Assembly: GCF_003259225.1 (NCBI RefSeq)
Contig: NZ_QHJF01000004.1
Span: 107,289-171,288, forward strand
Reading direction: 5' to 3'
From: Marinomonas arctica
GTDB lineage: Bacteria; Pseudomonadota; Gammaproteobacteria; Pseudomonadales; Marinomonadaceae
DNA length: 64,000 nt
A program made the position numbers and the translations under genes. Shown one piece after another: positions 25,294 through 35,242 of the stretch; position 1 is the stretch's first letter, and every line of letters begins with the position of its first letter. The notes under the pieces are model-generated. The model made no database searches and was not told the origin of the DNA. It saw nothing but the letters and a program-made list of their open reading frames with translations.

Positions 25294-26463
25294 TTAAGGA
25301 AGGAACAACTCGAGTAATTCATTGAGAAATAGCTTACCTTTTTCTGTGGTTTTGACACGCTGTTGTGTCCATTCATCGTGGTCTAAAAGCCCTTGCTTTA
25401 GCGCGGTTTCACAAGCTTTGATCAGAGAAAATGGCACACTTTGGTAGGTAAATCGTTCATAATCCTTTAAATCAAAGGTTTCGAATAAACGCAGACGATT
25501 CATCATGAATTCTAGAGGTAAGTCTTCTTGCTCAATGGCCTCTTTGATGACTAACACTTCAGGCAAGTTGTTCAAGTAATGATTCGGGTGACGAGTCTTT
25601 CGTGTACGAAATATTTCACCATTAACCAATGTGATCTTGCCATGGGCGCCAGCGCCGATCCCTATGTAATCGCCAAAACGCCAATAGTTGAGATTGTGTG
25701 CGGCGCGTCGATTGTCTTTCGAGTTTGCTGACACTTCATACTGAGCATAACCATGCTGGGTGAGCAGTGCTTGTCCTGCGTCTTGAATGCCCCACAAGGT
25801 GTTGTCTTCAGGAAGCGTGGGTGGACGACGATAGAACTCAGTATTGGGCTCGATAGTCAGTTGATACCAAGATAAGTGCTCAGGGTTCAACTCGATGGCC
25901 AGTGATAAGTCTTCCAGTGCCATGTCTAGGCTTTGGTCTGGTAAACCGTGCATCAAATCTAGGTTAATGTTGTCAAAGCCAGCGGCTCTAGACTTATCCA
26001 CAGCGTGTATCGCTTCTTCGCGGTTGTGGATTCTTCCTAGGGTTTTCAACAGGTTTGGCTGAAAACTTTGGATCCCGATGGATAGACGATTAATGCCCGC
26101 TTGGCGAAAATGACGGAATTTTTCTTGCTCAAACGTCCCTGGATTGGCTTCCATGGTGATTTCGGCATTGTCAGCCCAACTCAGCTTTTCACGTAGCGCG
26201 TCCATTAAACGATAATAGAAGTCTTCGCTCATCAAGCTGGGCGTGCCGCCGCCAATAAAAGCCGTTTGAATTTTCCGTCCAGCCACATAAGGTAAATCGG
26301 CGTCTAAATCTGCCAGAAGTTGCGCTAGATAAGCATCTTCCGGCAGTTTGCCATTACTTTCGAAGCGATCCGCTTGATGGGAGTTAAAGTCACAGTAAGG
26401 ACATTTACGCACGCACCAAGGTAAGTGAATGTACAAACTCAGTGGCGGTAATTGACGACTCAA
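25294..26463 (-). CDS. hemW: HemW, radical-SAM heme chaperone
   Basis: A 389-residue HemN-related radical-SAM protein. The iron-sulfur motif is WCVRKCPYCDFNSH (CxxxCxxC). The residue where coproporphyrinogen dehydrogenase HemN has a fourth cysteine is Phe, which marks the HemW group (heme binding and insertion rather than coproporphyrinogen oxidation). GGGTPSL and the HGLPDQSLD region follow. The start appears to be TTG at 26463, overlapping the TGA of rdgB, with no later Met that keeps the N-terminus. It is the second gene of an rdgB-hemW pair, a common gammaproteobacterial order. Confidence 0.92.
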   Translation of the reverse strand: MSRQLPPLSLYIHLPWCVRKCPYCDFNSHQADRFESNGKLPEDAYLAQLLADLDADLPYVAGRKIQTAFIGGGTPSLMSEDFYYRLMDALREKLSWADNAEITMEANPGTFEQEKFRHFRQAGINRLSIGIQSFQPNLLKTLGRIHNREEAIHAVDKSRAAGFDNINLDLMHGLPDQSLDMALEDLSLAIELNPEHLSWYQLTIEPNTEFYRRPPTLPEDNTLWGIQDAGQALLTQHGYAQYEVSANSKDNRRAAHNLNYWRFGDYIGIGAGAHGKITLVNGEIFRTRKTRHPNHYLNNLPEVLVIKEAIEQEDLPLEFMMNRLRLFETFDLKDYERFTYQSVPFSLIKACETALKQGLLDHDEWTQQRVKTTEKGKLFLNELLELFLP

Positions 26464-27083
26464 AATGCGTTACCCGCTAGCAGAGAAGGGGATTGTTGAA
26501 ACGCAGCAAGCAGCTGTTTTAAGGCTTTCCCTCTGTGGCTGATTTGATTCTTTATTTCTTTTGGTAGGCTAGCGGCACTGCACGCGCATTCCGGTACATA
26601 AAATAGTGGATCATAACCAAAGCCTTCTTGGCCTTCAGTCGACGTTAAAATACGGCCTTCCCATACACCATGGAACACTTGTGGCGTCGGATCGTCTTTA
26701 TGGCGCATGTAAGCTAGTACGCAATGAAAACGAGCGGTACGTTGCAGCTCAGGCACGCCCGCTAGTTTTTCCAATAGCAGCGCGTTATTTGCGTCGTTGT
26801 TGCCATGCTCGCCGGCAAAACGAGCGGAGTAAATGCCTGGTGCACCGTTAAGATAATCCACTTCAATGCCGGAATCATCGGCTAATGCAGGCAAACCCGT
26901 TTGTGCGCAAGCATGGCGTGCTTTAAGGATGGCATTTTCAATAAAACTTAAGCCAGTTTCTTCGGCTTCTTCAACGTTAAATTCACTTTGCGGCTTAACG
27001 TCGATGCCCATATCGCTAAGCAAGGCATTGAATTCTTTGATTTTTCCAGCATTATTGCTGGCGAGTACGATGGTGTTTTTCAT
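26460..27083 (-). CDS. rdgB: XTP/dITP pyrophosphatase RdgB (HAM1 family)
   Basis: A 207-residue house-cleaning enzyme that hydrolyses dITP, XTP and related non-canonical purine nucleotides to monophosphates. ATG 27083 follows AAGGA and gives the canonical start MKNTIVLASNNAGKIKEF; six extra upstream codons are unlikely to be used. Motifs: SNNAGK (nucleotide binding), ADDSGIEVDYLNGAPG (metal and catalysis), ERTARFHCV-like core QRTARFHCV, FGYDPLFYVPE and SHRGKAL. The stop codon is shared with the hemW start, so expression is coupled. Confidence 0.94.
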   Translation of the reverse strand: MKNTIVLASNNAGKIKEFNALLSDMGIDVKPQSEFNVEEAEETGLSFIENAILKARHACAQTGLPALADDSGIEVDYLNGAPGIYSARFAGEHGNNDANNALLLEKLAGVPELQRTARFHCVLAYMRHKDDPTPQVFHGVWEGRILTSTEGQEGFGYDPLFYVPECACSAASLPKEIKNQISHRGKALKQLLAAFQQSPSLLAGNAF

Positions 27084-27151
27084 CGGTTTTTCCTTTGTCA
27101 TTCTTTAAAACAAAGGCGGCTGATTGGCCGCCTTGTTGTGTGATGTATCGC

Positions 27152-27742
27152 TTAACGACTGATATGAAAGATGGCCGTTTCACTGAATAAATTGGGCATA
27201 GAGCGAATCCACCAATGGTCTTTTAGGTGACCATCGACCGCGGCCCAACGTAGGATTTTGATGTTTTTTTCATGGCATAAACGCTCAAAATCTTGAAAGG
27301 TAAAAAAGTGAATGTTGGGTGTGTCATACCAGTTGTATGGCAAGAAATCCGACACGGGCATTCTGCCCTTTAACGCCAAATGTAGACGACTGCGCCAATG
27401 GCCAAAGTTCGGGAAGGTAATAATGCATTCTTTGCCGATGCGCAGCATTTCATCGATCAGTAAATCGGGACGACGGAACTGTTGCAGTGCGTGCGTCATC
27501 AGTACGAGATCAAAACTTTGATCATCGAAGTTTTGCAGCCCTTCATCAATGTTTTGCTCAAGAACCGGAATGCCTTTCTTGATACAGGTATTTAAATCGT
27601 CTGGGCCAATTTCTAAACCATAGCCACTGACTTTTTTGTTTTGGATCAGGTGGTGAAGCAGTTCACCTGGACCGCAAGCTAAATCCAGCACTCGTATATT
27701 GGGTTGAATCCATTCATCAATCATTTCTAAGTCAGAGCGCAT
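27152..27742 (-). CDS. metW: Methionine biosynthesis protein MetW
   Basis: A 196-residue methyltransferase-fold protein with the SAM-binding motif VLDLACGPGELLHHL near residue 20. It always accompanies metX in proteobacteria, and in Pseudomonas it is needed for full homoserine acyltransferase activity. It starts immediately after the metX stop (TAA-ATG type junction, no gap), so the pair is translationally coupled. No independent catalytic role is established that I know of. Confidence 0.93.
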   Translation of the reverse strand: MRSDLEMIDEWIQPNIRVLDLACGPGELLHHLIQNKKVSGYGLEIGPDDLNTCIKKGIPVLEQNIDEGLQNFDDQSFDLVLMTHALQQFRRPDLLIDEMLRIGKECIITFPNFGHWRSRLHLALKGRMPVSDFLPYNWYDTPNIHFFTFQDFERLCHEKNIKILRWAAVDGHLKDHWWIRSMPNLFSETAIFHISR

Positions 27743-28900
27743 TTATAGGGTCTCCGTCGTTACGTTGCTTGCGATGCGCGTTAAAAAGGTGCTTAACACG
27801 GCCATATAGCGAGGAATTGGGAACAAAAAGGCATCGTGACCTTCTGTCGCTTCGATCTTGGCGTAAGAAACCAGTTTGCCGGCTTTGACCAAGGCGTTAA
27901 CAATCTCTTCGCTACGTTCTGGAGCGAAGCGCCAATCGGTAGTAAAGGACACCAGTAAAAATTCACATTGAGCTCGACTCAGCACCGCCGATAAGTCGCC
28001 ATTGGTTTGCGAGGCAGGGTCGAAGTAATCGAGCGCCTTGGTCATCAGCATGTAGGTATTGGCGTCAAACCGTTTGGTGAAGGCTTCGCCTTGATAGCGT
28101 AAGTAACTTTCGACTTCAAATTCAATGCCGTAATTGTATTGGTAGCTGTCGTGGCGCATTTGGCGGCCAAACTTTGCGCCCATGGCATCGTCTGACAGAT
28201 AGGTAATGTGACCTAACATGCGGGCCAAACCCAGGCCGTTGGTTGGAACGGAATTATTTTCTAGGTAATTGCCGTCAAAAAAGTCAGGATCACGACGAAT
28301 AGACTGACGTGCGACTTCGTTGAAGGCAATGTTCTGTGTTGATAATTTCGGCGCTGACGCGACAATCACAGCAGATTTCAAGCGAGTGGGGAAGCGAATG
28401 CTCCATTCCAGTACTTGCATGCCGCCAAGGCTGCCACCGACGATAGCGGCAAAGGTTTGGATGCCCAATAAATCGGCTAAGCGTGCTTGGCTTTCGACCC
28501 AATCTTCTACTGTGACAATCGGAAAGCTGGCTTCCCAACGCTGCCCTGTTTCTGGATTAATGCTGGTGGGGCCTGTTGAACCACAGCAACCACCTAAATT
28601 ATTGAGTGCAATAACAAAAAACTTATTGGTATCGATGGCTTTGCCAGGTCCTATTGCGGTATCCCACCAGCCAGGCTTGGTATCCGACATGGTGTGATAG
28701 CCTGCCGCATGATGGTCGCCGCTTAAGGCGTGACAAATTAAAATCGCATTGGATGCGTTTTTATTTAGGGTGCCATAAGTCTCGTAAACTAGCTGATACG
28801 AGGACAAGGTTTGTCCGCAGGACAGTGCCAACGGTGTGTCGAATTGCGCAATCTGTGGCGTAACAATACCAACAGAGTCGGCTGGGATGACGTCCGGCAT
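27743..28900 (-). CDS. metX: Homoserine O-acyltransferase MetX
   Basis: A 385-residue alpha/beta-hydrolase-fold acyltransferase that activates homoserine for methionine synthesis. The nucleophile elbow is GGSLGGMQ (Ser about 150). The catalytic Asp is in TDWRFAPE and the His in EGHDAFLF. The oxyanion-area motif [14 protein letters not shown] lies near residue 55. Acetyl-CoA versus succinyl-CoA use cannot be settled by eye; in Pseudomonas the metX-metW product is a succinyltransferase, so the name should stay neutral. It is the first gene of the metX-metW unit, with no SAM riboswitch visible in the roughly 200 bases upstream. Confidence 0.93.
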   Translation of the reverse strand: MPDVIPADSVGIVTPQIAQFDTPLALSCGQTLSSYQLVYETYGTLNKNASNAILICHALSGDHHAAGYHTMSDTKPGWWDTAIGPGKAIDTNKFFVIALNNLGGCCGSTGPTSINPETGQRWEASFPIVTVEDWVESQARLADLLGIQTFAAIVGGSLGGMQVLEWSIRFPTRLKSAVIVASAPKLSTQNIAFNEVARQSIRRDPDFFDGNYLENNSVPTNGLGLARMLGHITYLSDDAMGAKFGRQMRHDSYQYNYGIEFEVESYLRYQGEAFTKRFDANTYMLMTKALDYFDPASQTNGDLSAVLSRAQCEFLLVSFTTDWRFAPERSEEIVNALVKAGKLVSYAKIEATEGHDAFLFPIPRYMAVLSTFLTRIASNVTTETL

Positions 28901-29104
28901 AGGTTTGTTCTTATCCTAAAGTAAAGTCCTAAAGAAAGTGCTCGAATTCCCGTGAAGAAACGTGGGAAGGTTCATCGATGAGTGATGCGACACAGTCTAT
29001 CGTTTGCGCCTAGTGTCATCAAGAGGTTGCGATAGAATGGTCGTCTTTGAGAAACGCTGGTGTTGTCATTTGTGGACCATACCAGCGCGTTGGCCAGTGA
29101 TTTT

Positions 29105-30991
29105 TTAAGCGAGTGTGAACACTTGTGTTTTCACCGCAAGTTGCGCAGAAATGAGCTGAATCTGCTTGGTTTTGTCAGCCAAAATATCGATAGAGCGGGT
29201 ATCTTGGCTGAGTTGTTGTGCAATTTCTTCCATCTCGGTACTCATTTGGATCGCAGTACTGGCAACGTCTTGAATGGCGTTTGCCATCGAGTCGGTGGAT
29301 TGTGATCCTGTCATGGCATTGTTTTCGATGTCACGCATGGCTTCTTCGGCCTTGCTGCCATTTTCGCTGATGATTCTTAAGTTGTTTTGCCCACCTTCCA
29401 TGGTACTAATGGCTGTCTGAGTGGACTGCTGAATGGTATTGACGATGTCTGTGATTTTCGAAGTGGCGTCGACGGTTTTTTCTGCTAAGGCTCTGACTTC
29501 ATCAGCCACCACGGAGAACCCGCGACCCGCTTCTCCAGCCCGTGCTGCTTCGATGGCGGCATTTAGCGCGAGTAAGTTGGTTTGGCTAGCAAGATCATTG
29601 ATCATGGCAATGACGCTGTCGATGTTTTTAGATAAGCGCCCCAGTTCATCAAGTTGATGGCTGGTCATATTCACAATGTTCACCGTATCAGTGATGCTAT
29701 TTAATACCATTTTAATGGTGTCAGCTCCTGATTTAGCTGATTGATAGGTATCATTAGAATGGGCTCTAAGTGTATTTGTGGTACTGGATAATTCGTTTAA
29801 GCGGCTTGATATATCGTCGGTGGCGGACGCTAATGAGTGGGTACGCTGATTGACTAGGTGGTTACTACTGGCAATGTTGTTGATGGTGTTGTTCAAATCG
29901 GTCGACATGGTACTGACATTATCCGTGGTAGAAACCACATCTTTTAATACCTCACCGAGGCCGCCAGTCATTTCATTTAGCGATTGACTGAGTTGGTCAA
30001 ACTCATCGTTACGTTTTCTGTTAATTATTGCTTTAGAAGACATGTCCCCTTTTTTGACTTTGTTTAGGTCAGTCATGATGCTGTGCAAGGTCATGTTAAC
30101 GCTACGGCCAATGGCGACCATAAGCAACGTGGCGAAAATGATGACGGCGGTGCTGACACTAAGAAGAGTGATGTTGGCTTGGTTAGAACTTTTTTCAGCG
30201 TCGGTTTCGGCTTGGGCAATGGTCGCTTCGATCAGTTGACTGGCCTTGAGCTGGCTGTCATTAAAGCGCGCTTTTTGTTCAGTAAACTGGGCTTCTACGG
30301 TATCAAGAGATTGGTATTCTTTACCATATTGAATAAGGGCATCACGGTAGGCGTTGGCTTTGATTCCATGTGTGTCTTGAAAACCAAAATTCTCTATACG
30401 GTTATCAAAGCGAGAAAAACTTTCGTTAAATTCGGCTAACGTGCTGTCTTTTGGATCGGATAGGTAGCTCGCCTCGGCTTTACGTACGTTGGTAAACTCT
30501 CGCTTTAGTAAACTGAGACTTTGTATATCGTCACTGATTTCTAGACCCATCTTGTCGATACTGCCACGTAAGCCTGAGGCGGAATCGAAACCAATAATGT
30601 AAAGCTTACCAATCAATGCCATTAAAGCTTGGCTGTAATGGTTCATTTCAGTGAGGTTGTCTTCCAGTGTGCGTTGTAATTCTAGACTATTTGCTTGTTG
30701 GATATTCTCGTTAATAGTTTGGTTGTTTTGTTCTATTTGCTGATTGGCGCTCGCAACATAGTCCGCGTAGTTGTCGACTGAAATGGACCTTAGCTTATCG
30801 GCAATTTCGAGCATATGAATGCTTAGCTGATCATTTGAAGCTTGAATGTTGGATAACGTTCTTAGTTCGTTATTGGCGCCTTGCTGGGAGGAAAGGCCTT
30901 TCATGGCAACAAAGGTCACTATGATGAAACCCAGAACGGCTGTAACAAGCAGCAACAGTAATTTTGTCTTAAAGGATAGGTTGGCTAGCAT
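29105..30991 (-). CDS. Methyl-accepting chemotaxis protein with HBM-like sensor
   Basis: A 628-residue chemoreceptor: helix 1 about residues 10-28, a long all-helical periplasmic region (about 30-270), helix 2 about 271-292, HAMP about 293-350, then the cytoplasmic signalling coiled coil. The tip sequence [21 protein letters not shown] is canonical. The periplasmic part has the VRKAEASYL segment followed by a repeat of long helices. This resembles the helical bimodular (HBM) ligand domains of Pseudomonas receptors for organic acids or polyamines; the ligand is unknown. There is no C-terminal CheR-tether pentapeptide. It is transcribed alone, downstream of the rsmD terminator. Confidence 0.92.
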   Translation of the reverse strand: MLANLSFKTKLLLLLVTAVLGFIIVTFVAMKGLSSQQGANNELRTLSNIQASNDQLSIHMLEIADKLRSISVDNYADYVASANQQIEQNNQTINENIQQANSLELQRTLEDNLTEMNHYSQALMALIGKLYIIGFDSASGLRGSIDKMGLEISDDIQSLSLLKREFTNVRKAEASYLSDPKDSTLAEFNESFSRFDNRIENFGFQDTHGIKANAYRDALIQYGKEYQSLDTVEAQFTEQKARFNDSQLKASQLIEATIAQAETDAEKSSNQANITLLSVSTAVIIFATLLMVAIGRSVNMTLHSIMTDLNKVKKGDMSSKAIINRKRNDEFDQLSQSLNEMTGGLGEVLKDVVSTTDNVSTMSTDLNNTINNIASSNHLVNQRTHSLASATDDISSRLNELSSTTNTLRAHSNDTYQSAKSGADTIKMVLNSITDTVNIVNMTSHQLDELGRLSKNIDSVIAMINDLASQTNLLALNAAIEAARAGEAGRGFSVVADEVRALAEKTVDATSKITDIVNTIQQSTQTAISTMEGGQNNLRIISENGSKAEEAMRDIENNAMTGSQSTDSMANAIQDVASTAIQMSTEMEEIAQQLSQDTRSIDILADKTKQIQLISAQLAVKTQVFTLA

Positions 30992-31175
30992 GATGACTTT
31001 CCTGATTATAGAGAAGCGTTATTAGAGAGAGTGCGCAACATAAGTAACACCTAGTGGTTTAGATCTATGCAAGCATCGTGCTAAAAATACACAAACTGAC
31101 CCGTTATGTTTGGGGGGACGATGTGCAGAGTGATTTTTATTTGTCCTTTTATGGTGCAGAGTATGGTTTGGGTGC

Positions 31176-31204
31176 AAAAAAAAGCCCTAATTTGGTTAGG
31201 GCTT
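31176..31204 (-). terminator. Intrinsic terminator after rsmD
   Basis: Stem AAGCCCTAA / TTAGGGCTT (31182-31190 and 31196-31204) with a 5-base loop, followed on the minus strand by a run of T (complement of 31176-31183). Confidence 0.88.
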
Positions 31205-31215
31205 CTTGCTGGTGT

Positions 31216-31818
31216 TTATTTGTTGATGTCGAACAGCCGATAAACCAATTGTCCAGCCTGTTTTTCTTTTATTAATGACCAGTGAGCAGGTAGGGCTGGT
31301 AATTCGGCTTCTTTCTCCATTTCGATGTAGACTAAAGCGCGTGATGCGAGCCAGCCTTTTTCGAGTAATGGAATGATTTGAGCGAGCCAGCCTTTGCGGA
31401 AAGGCGGATCTAAAAATACGATATCCATCGCATGTGGCGTCACGGTATCTAGAAAAACGGCAGCGTTTTGAGCGATTACTTTGGCTCTGTCTGTTGCCCC
31501 CAGTGTGGCTAAATTGGCGGTCATTTGTTGTGACACTATGCGTGAATTATCCACAAAGGTTAGGTGCTTTGCACCACGTGACAAGGCCTCTAGTCCCAGC
31601 GCACCAGAGCCGCAAAATAGATCACCGCAGACGGCCCCTGGAATCTGGTGATTGATCCAGTTAAACAAGGTTTCTCTGACTCTGTCCGGTGTGGGTCTTA
31701 AGCCCTCAACATTGGGAATGGGTACTTGGCGCGATCGCCATTCCCCCGCGATGATACGCAGTTTTGAGGCTTTCGCTTTGCTGTTGTTGACTGCATTACT
31801 GGGGGGATTTTTTTTCAT
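31216..31818 (-). CDS. rsmD: 16S rRNA (guanine(966)-N2)-methyltransferase RsmD
   Basis: A 200-residue methyltransferase acting on 16S rRNA G966 (E. coli numbering) in the small subunit. Motifs: LRIIAGEWRSRQVP and LRPTPDRVRETLFNW at the N-terminus, SAM site DLFCGSGALGLEALSRGA, catalytic DPPF. Its ATG overlaps the TGA of the upstream M16-like gene (ATGA), so it is translationally coupled. Position next to ftsY is the standard gammaproteobacterial context. Confidence 0.94.
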   Translation of the reverse strand: MKKNPPSNAVNNSKAKASKLRIIAGEWRSRQVPIPNVEGLRPTPDRVRETLFNWINHQIPGAVCGDLFCGSGALGLEALSRGAKHLTFVDNSRIVSQQMTANLATLGATDRAKVIAQNAAVFLDTVTPHAMDIVFLDPPFRKGWLAQIIPLLEKGWLASRALVYIEMEKEAELPALPAHWSLIKEKQAGQLVYRLFDINK

Positions 31819-33125
31819 TGGTAGACCTGAATCTCTTGATAGGACGATGGTTTTAAGAGGGTTTTAAGGGTGGCTTTGTACTCTTCTATCGAAAAGTCGT
31901 TAATTGCCTCTTGGTAGTCTGTAGCGAATTTCTCCAAGGTTAATGGGCCATTCTGGTTCGTAACTTGGGTGGCGATGTTGCTCCACCAAGTGGGCGATAA
32001 GCTTTGTTGCTCAAGTTGTTGCTTGAAGTTGTCTAACAGTGTTTCGAAAGTTTTGGGGTTGTTGATGGACGGTGCCTCTTCAACAAAAATAAGGCTCTTG
32101 GCATTGATAAGACGCATCACGTCATCGGTAGGCAAGTCATTGGTGATGTTGTTGCCATATTGAATACTCCACCATGCCCAAGGATTCTGTGGTGACAGTA
32201 TTAAGGTAAGTTGAGCAAAATCAATGTGTGGTTGCTGATTCAGCGTGGCAATCAAATCGGCTCCCCAAATTTGCAAACTGATCCACTCTTCAACAGAGGT
32301 GATGGGCGTCAACGCTAAGGCGCTGCGCGTTTGCCAAAGTTCGCCTTCTTGTTGCTGAATGGTCACACTTAGAGGGGCGTGTTGGATGCTGTCTGCTGTC
32401 TCATCGGATAGGCGATAATCTTGGCTAATGGCGTTGACCGCATTTTGAATAGCCATTTTGGCTTCTGATGACATATCGCCGACAATAAAGATGGCTGTCG
32501 CAGACCTTGTTAAGTGCTGATAGTAGTTTGAAACGTCTTGTAGAGACATCGTGACATCGTCCGATTCACTTTGTGGTTGGACGCTGTCAAAGAATAAAAT
32601 CTCTTCTAGTTCGTGCTGTATCTGTGGGTTGCTCTGTTGTTGACGCTGCCAATTTTCAAAAGTGCGATGCTTGAACTCCGGCGCTGTTAGCCAGTTGTTA
32701 AGCAAAGATAGCGTGGGTACTAGGTATTGAGGGTCGCTGCTTAATGTCACACCAATACTTTGTCTTTCGTGATCATAATAGCTGCTTGCGCTCGCCGCTA
32801 AAGGCGTTAGTCGTTGATTTATCGACGCCGTACTAAGTGGCAGGGAGTCGCTCATCAAAAGGGCGAGTGTCGCCTGAATCAGTGGCGTGTTGGTAGTGGT
32901 GGCGCGAAAAGCAAAGCGAATTTCCAGTTTATCACTTTCTTGCCATTGTTCTTGTTTTAGCCAGATAACAGGAATGCCCGATGTTGTGGTCCAAGTTTCA
33001 ATGCTGGGGGCTGGTAGTTTAGTGCCCGATGCCGTTAGGTTAAGTAGCCAAATCGCTAATGTGCAGAACAACATAATGGCCGCTAAAACGGGGCGACTAA
33101 AAAGAGGTTTGTTACTATCGGACAT
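31815..33125 (-). CDS. M16-family peptidase-like protein without catalytic site
   Basis: A 436-residue protein with a single N-terminal membrane segment (about residues 13-31) followed by a two-domain insulinase/M16-like body. The M16 zinc motif HxxEH is absent: the aligned segment reads LALLMSDSLPLST. It is therefore expected to be the non-catalytic partner of an M16 heterodimer, held at the periplasmic face of the inner membrane. In related bacteria two M16 genes, one active and one inactive, lie between rsmD and ftsY; here only this one is present. It is divergent from ftsY with a 165-base gap and coupled to rsmD. Confidence 0.82.
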   Translation of the reverse strand: MSDSNKPLFSRPVLAAIMLFCTLAIWLLNLTASGTKLPAPSIETWTTTSGIPVIWLKQEQWQESDKLEIRFAFRATTTNTPLIQATLALLMSDSLPLSTASINQRLTPLAASASSYYDHERQSIGVTLSSDPQYLVPTLSLLNNWLTAPEFKHRTFENWQRQQQSNPQIQHELEEILFFDSVQPQSESDDVTMSLQDVSNYYQHLTRSATAIFIVGDMSSEAKMAIQNAVNAISQDYRLSDETADSIQHAPLSVTIQQQEGELWQTRSALALTPITSVEEWISLQIWGADLIATLNQQPHIDFAQLTLILSPQNPWAWWSIQYGNNITNDLPTDDVMRLINAKSLIFVEEAPSINNPKTFETLLDNFKQQLEQQSLSPTWWSNIATQVTNQNGPLTLEKFATDYQEAINDFSIEEYKATLKTLLKPSSYQEIQVYQ

Positions 33126-33290
33126 AATTTACCTTAGAAAGAGAAGGGCGGTTGATGAAAACTAAGCCTGTTTGCGAGCCAGAATAATGTTAAAATAATG
33201 GTTTCTAAGTGTTTGTATATGTGGTGCTGTGTCTAATCATAGCATTTCACCCTTGTTTCCTGCATCAGTCAAAATAAAGAGATCGATTTA

Positions 33291-34517
33291 ATGGAAGTTG
33301 TTAATCAAATTGTTGCTTTTTTTACACCGTATCTTGGTGAGTATGCGCGTTATGTTCCAATTGTTATTGGTACGCTTTTAGCCATTATCGCCTTTGTGAT
33401 TCGTCGCCGTTTTGTCAATAAAATGAATGCCCGTATCGCGGCCGCCAAACAACAAGACGCCCAGGCTTCTGCCGCCATGTCGCAAGAGTCTGAATTGGAC
33501 CAAGCGGCCTCTGCTGACGTGCAGGATGATAAGGAGACAAATACACTCAAGCGCCAAGAGCTTGTGACGCAGGTCTCTACTTCGCCGCAACCATCCTTGT
33601 CTTGGTCACAGCGTATTAAGTCAGGTTTGTCGCGTACACGCAGTGGTTTAGGGAGCGGTTTGTCTTCGGTTATTGGGGGGCATAAAAAAGTCGATGACGA
33701 CCTATTAGAAGCATTGGAAACGCAATTGTTGATGGCGGATGTTGGCATTGATGCCACTCAGGCTTTGATTAGTGGATTAACCGATAAGTTAAACCGTAAA
33801 GAGCTGAAAGACTCAGCCACCTTGCTGACCCATTTAAAAGCCGATATGGAAAGTATTCTGAGTCAGTCCCAACAGGTCTTGGATCCGGTTAGTCAAGATG
33901 GGCCTTTTGTTATTTTAATGGTGGGTGTAAATGGTGTCGGTAAAACGACAACGATTGGCAAGCTGGCGAAAAAATATCAGGCGGAAGGCAAAAGTGTTAT
34001 GTTGGCGGCAGGTGACACTTTTCGTGCGGCGGCGGTTGAGCAATTGCAGGTCTGGGGTGAGCGCAATAATGTTCCTGTTGTGGCGCAGCATACCGGTGCC
34101 GACTCTGCATCGGTTATATACGATGCTATTGAGTCTGCCAAGGCGAAAGGCATTGATATTGTGATCGCGGATACGGCTGGTCGTTTACAAAATAAAGCCA
34201 ATTTGATGAACGAGTTGTCAAAAGTGGTTCGTGTGATGAAAAAGCTGGACGCCAAAGCGCCACATGAAGTGATGTTGGTGTTGGATGCAGGCACGGGCCA
34301 AAATGCCATCAGTCAGGCGAAGCTGTTCTCCGAAGCCGTTGGTGTGAGCGGTATTACGCTGACGAAACTGGATGGCACCGCGAAAGGTGGTATTATTTTC
34401 GCGATTGCGAAACAGTTTGCTTTACCTATACGCTATATTGGTGTGGGCGAGCAGGCTGAGGATTTGCGTCCTTTTGTGGCGCAAGAGTTTGTCGATGCCT
34501 TGTTTGATAGTGAGTAA
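33291..34517 (+). CDS. ftsY: Signal recognition particle receptor FtsY
   Basis: A 408-residue SRP-receptor GTPase that delivers ribosome-nascent chains to the translocon. The NG domain (about 110-408) has G1 GVNGVGKTTTIGKLA, the DTFRAAA motif, DTAGRLQNK (G3), TKLDGTAKGG (G4/closing loop). The linker (about 45-110) is acidic and Gln-rich, shorter than in E. coli. The N-terminus contains a real hydrophobic segment (about residues 21-37) followed by RRR, so this receptor may be membrane-anchored and not only peripherally bound. It begins the ftsY-ftsE-ftsX-rpoH run. Confidence 0.94.
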   Translation: MEVVNQIVAFFTPYLGEYARYVPIVIGTLLAIIAFVIRRRFVNKMNARIAAAKQQDAQASAAMSQESELDQAASADVQDDKETNTLKRQELVTQVSTSPQPSLSWSQRIKSGLSRTRSGLGSGLSSVIGGHKKVDDDLLEALETQLLMADVGIDATQALISGLTDKLNRKELKDSATLLTHLKADMESILSQSQQVLDPVSQDGPFVILMVGVNGVGKTTTIGKLAKKYQAEGKSVMLAAGDTFRAAAVEQLQVWGERNNVPVVAQHTGADSASVIYDAIESAKAKGIDIVIADTAGRLQNKANLMNELSKVVRVMKKLDAKAPHEVMLVLDAGTGQNAISQAKLFSEAVGVSGITLTKLDGTAKGGIIFAIAKQFALPIRYIGVGEQAEDLRPFVAQEFVDALFDSE

Positions 34518-34570
34518 GTTGTTATTGGCTTTGTTTACTGTTGTTTCTAATTTAAGGATGCTGGATTAGC

Positions 34571-35242
34571 GTGGAAATCGAATTTCAACGAGTGGGAAAA
34601 AAGTACGAGAGTGGACAAGAAGCACTGTCGCAGGTGAGTTTTCATTTGCAGCAGGGCGAAATGGCTTTTCTTACTGGTCATTCGGGTGCCGGTAAAAGTA
34701 CCTTAATGAAACTCATGATGATGATTGAACGTCAAACTTCGGGCCAGATTTTGGTTGATGGTGTGGATCTGCGAACGTTGAGTCGTAGGGCCATTCCCCA
34801 TCATCGACGCCGAGTGGGCGTGGTCTTTCAAAATCATCAGTTGTTATTGGACAGAAGTGTTTTCCATAATGTGGCCTTGCCATTGCAAGTAAGCGGAGCA
34901 GACTCTCAGCAAATTGCTAAGCGAGTGCGTGCCGCGCTGGACAAAGTCGGCTTATTAGATAAAGAAAAGTACAACCCAATGGCCTTATCTGGCGGTGAGC
35001 AGCAGCGAGTTGGCATTGCTCGCGCGGTGGTGAATAAGCCACAGCTGTTGTTAGCGGATGAGCCGACAGGGAATTTGGACCCTAAATTGTCAGCTGAAAT
35101 TATGAATTTGTTTCAGGAATTTAATCGTGTGGGCGTCACGGTTCTTGTCGCCAGTCATGATTTGGCACTGGTTGCTCGTATGCGTCATCGTGTTTTGACG
35201 TTGAGCCAAGGTCGAATGGTGAATGACGGAGGGTTTGCCTAA
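34571..35242 (+). CDS. ftsE: Cell-division ABC ATPase FtsE
   Basis: A 223-residue ATPase that with FtsX controls septal peptidoglycan hydrolases at the divisome. Walker [10 protein letters not shown], signature [14 protein letters not shown], Walker [13 protein letters not shown] and switch SHDLAL are intact. The start is GTG at 34571, with AAGGA about 12 bases upstream. FtsX begins with no gap after the stop (TAA then ATG), so the pair is coupled. Confidence 0.94.
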   Translation: MEIEFQRVGKKYESGQEALSQVSFHLQQGEMAFLTGHSGAGKSTLMKLMMMIERQTSGQILVDGVDLRTLSRRAIPHHRRRVGVVFQNHQLLLDRSVFHNVALPLQVSGADSQQIAKRVRAALDKVGLLDKEKYNPMALSGGEQQRVGIARAVVNKPQLLLADEPTGNLDPKLSAEIMNLFQEFNRVGVTVLVASHDLALVARMRHRVLTLSQGRMVNDGGFA

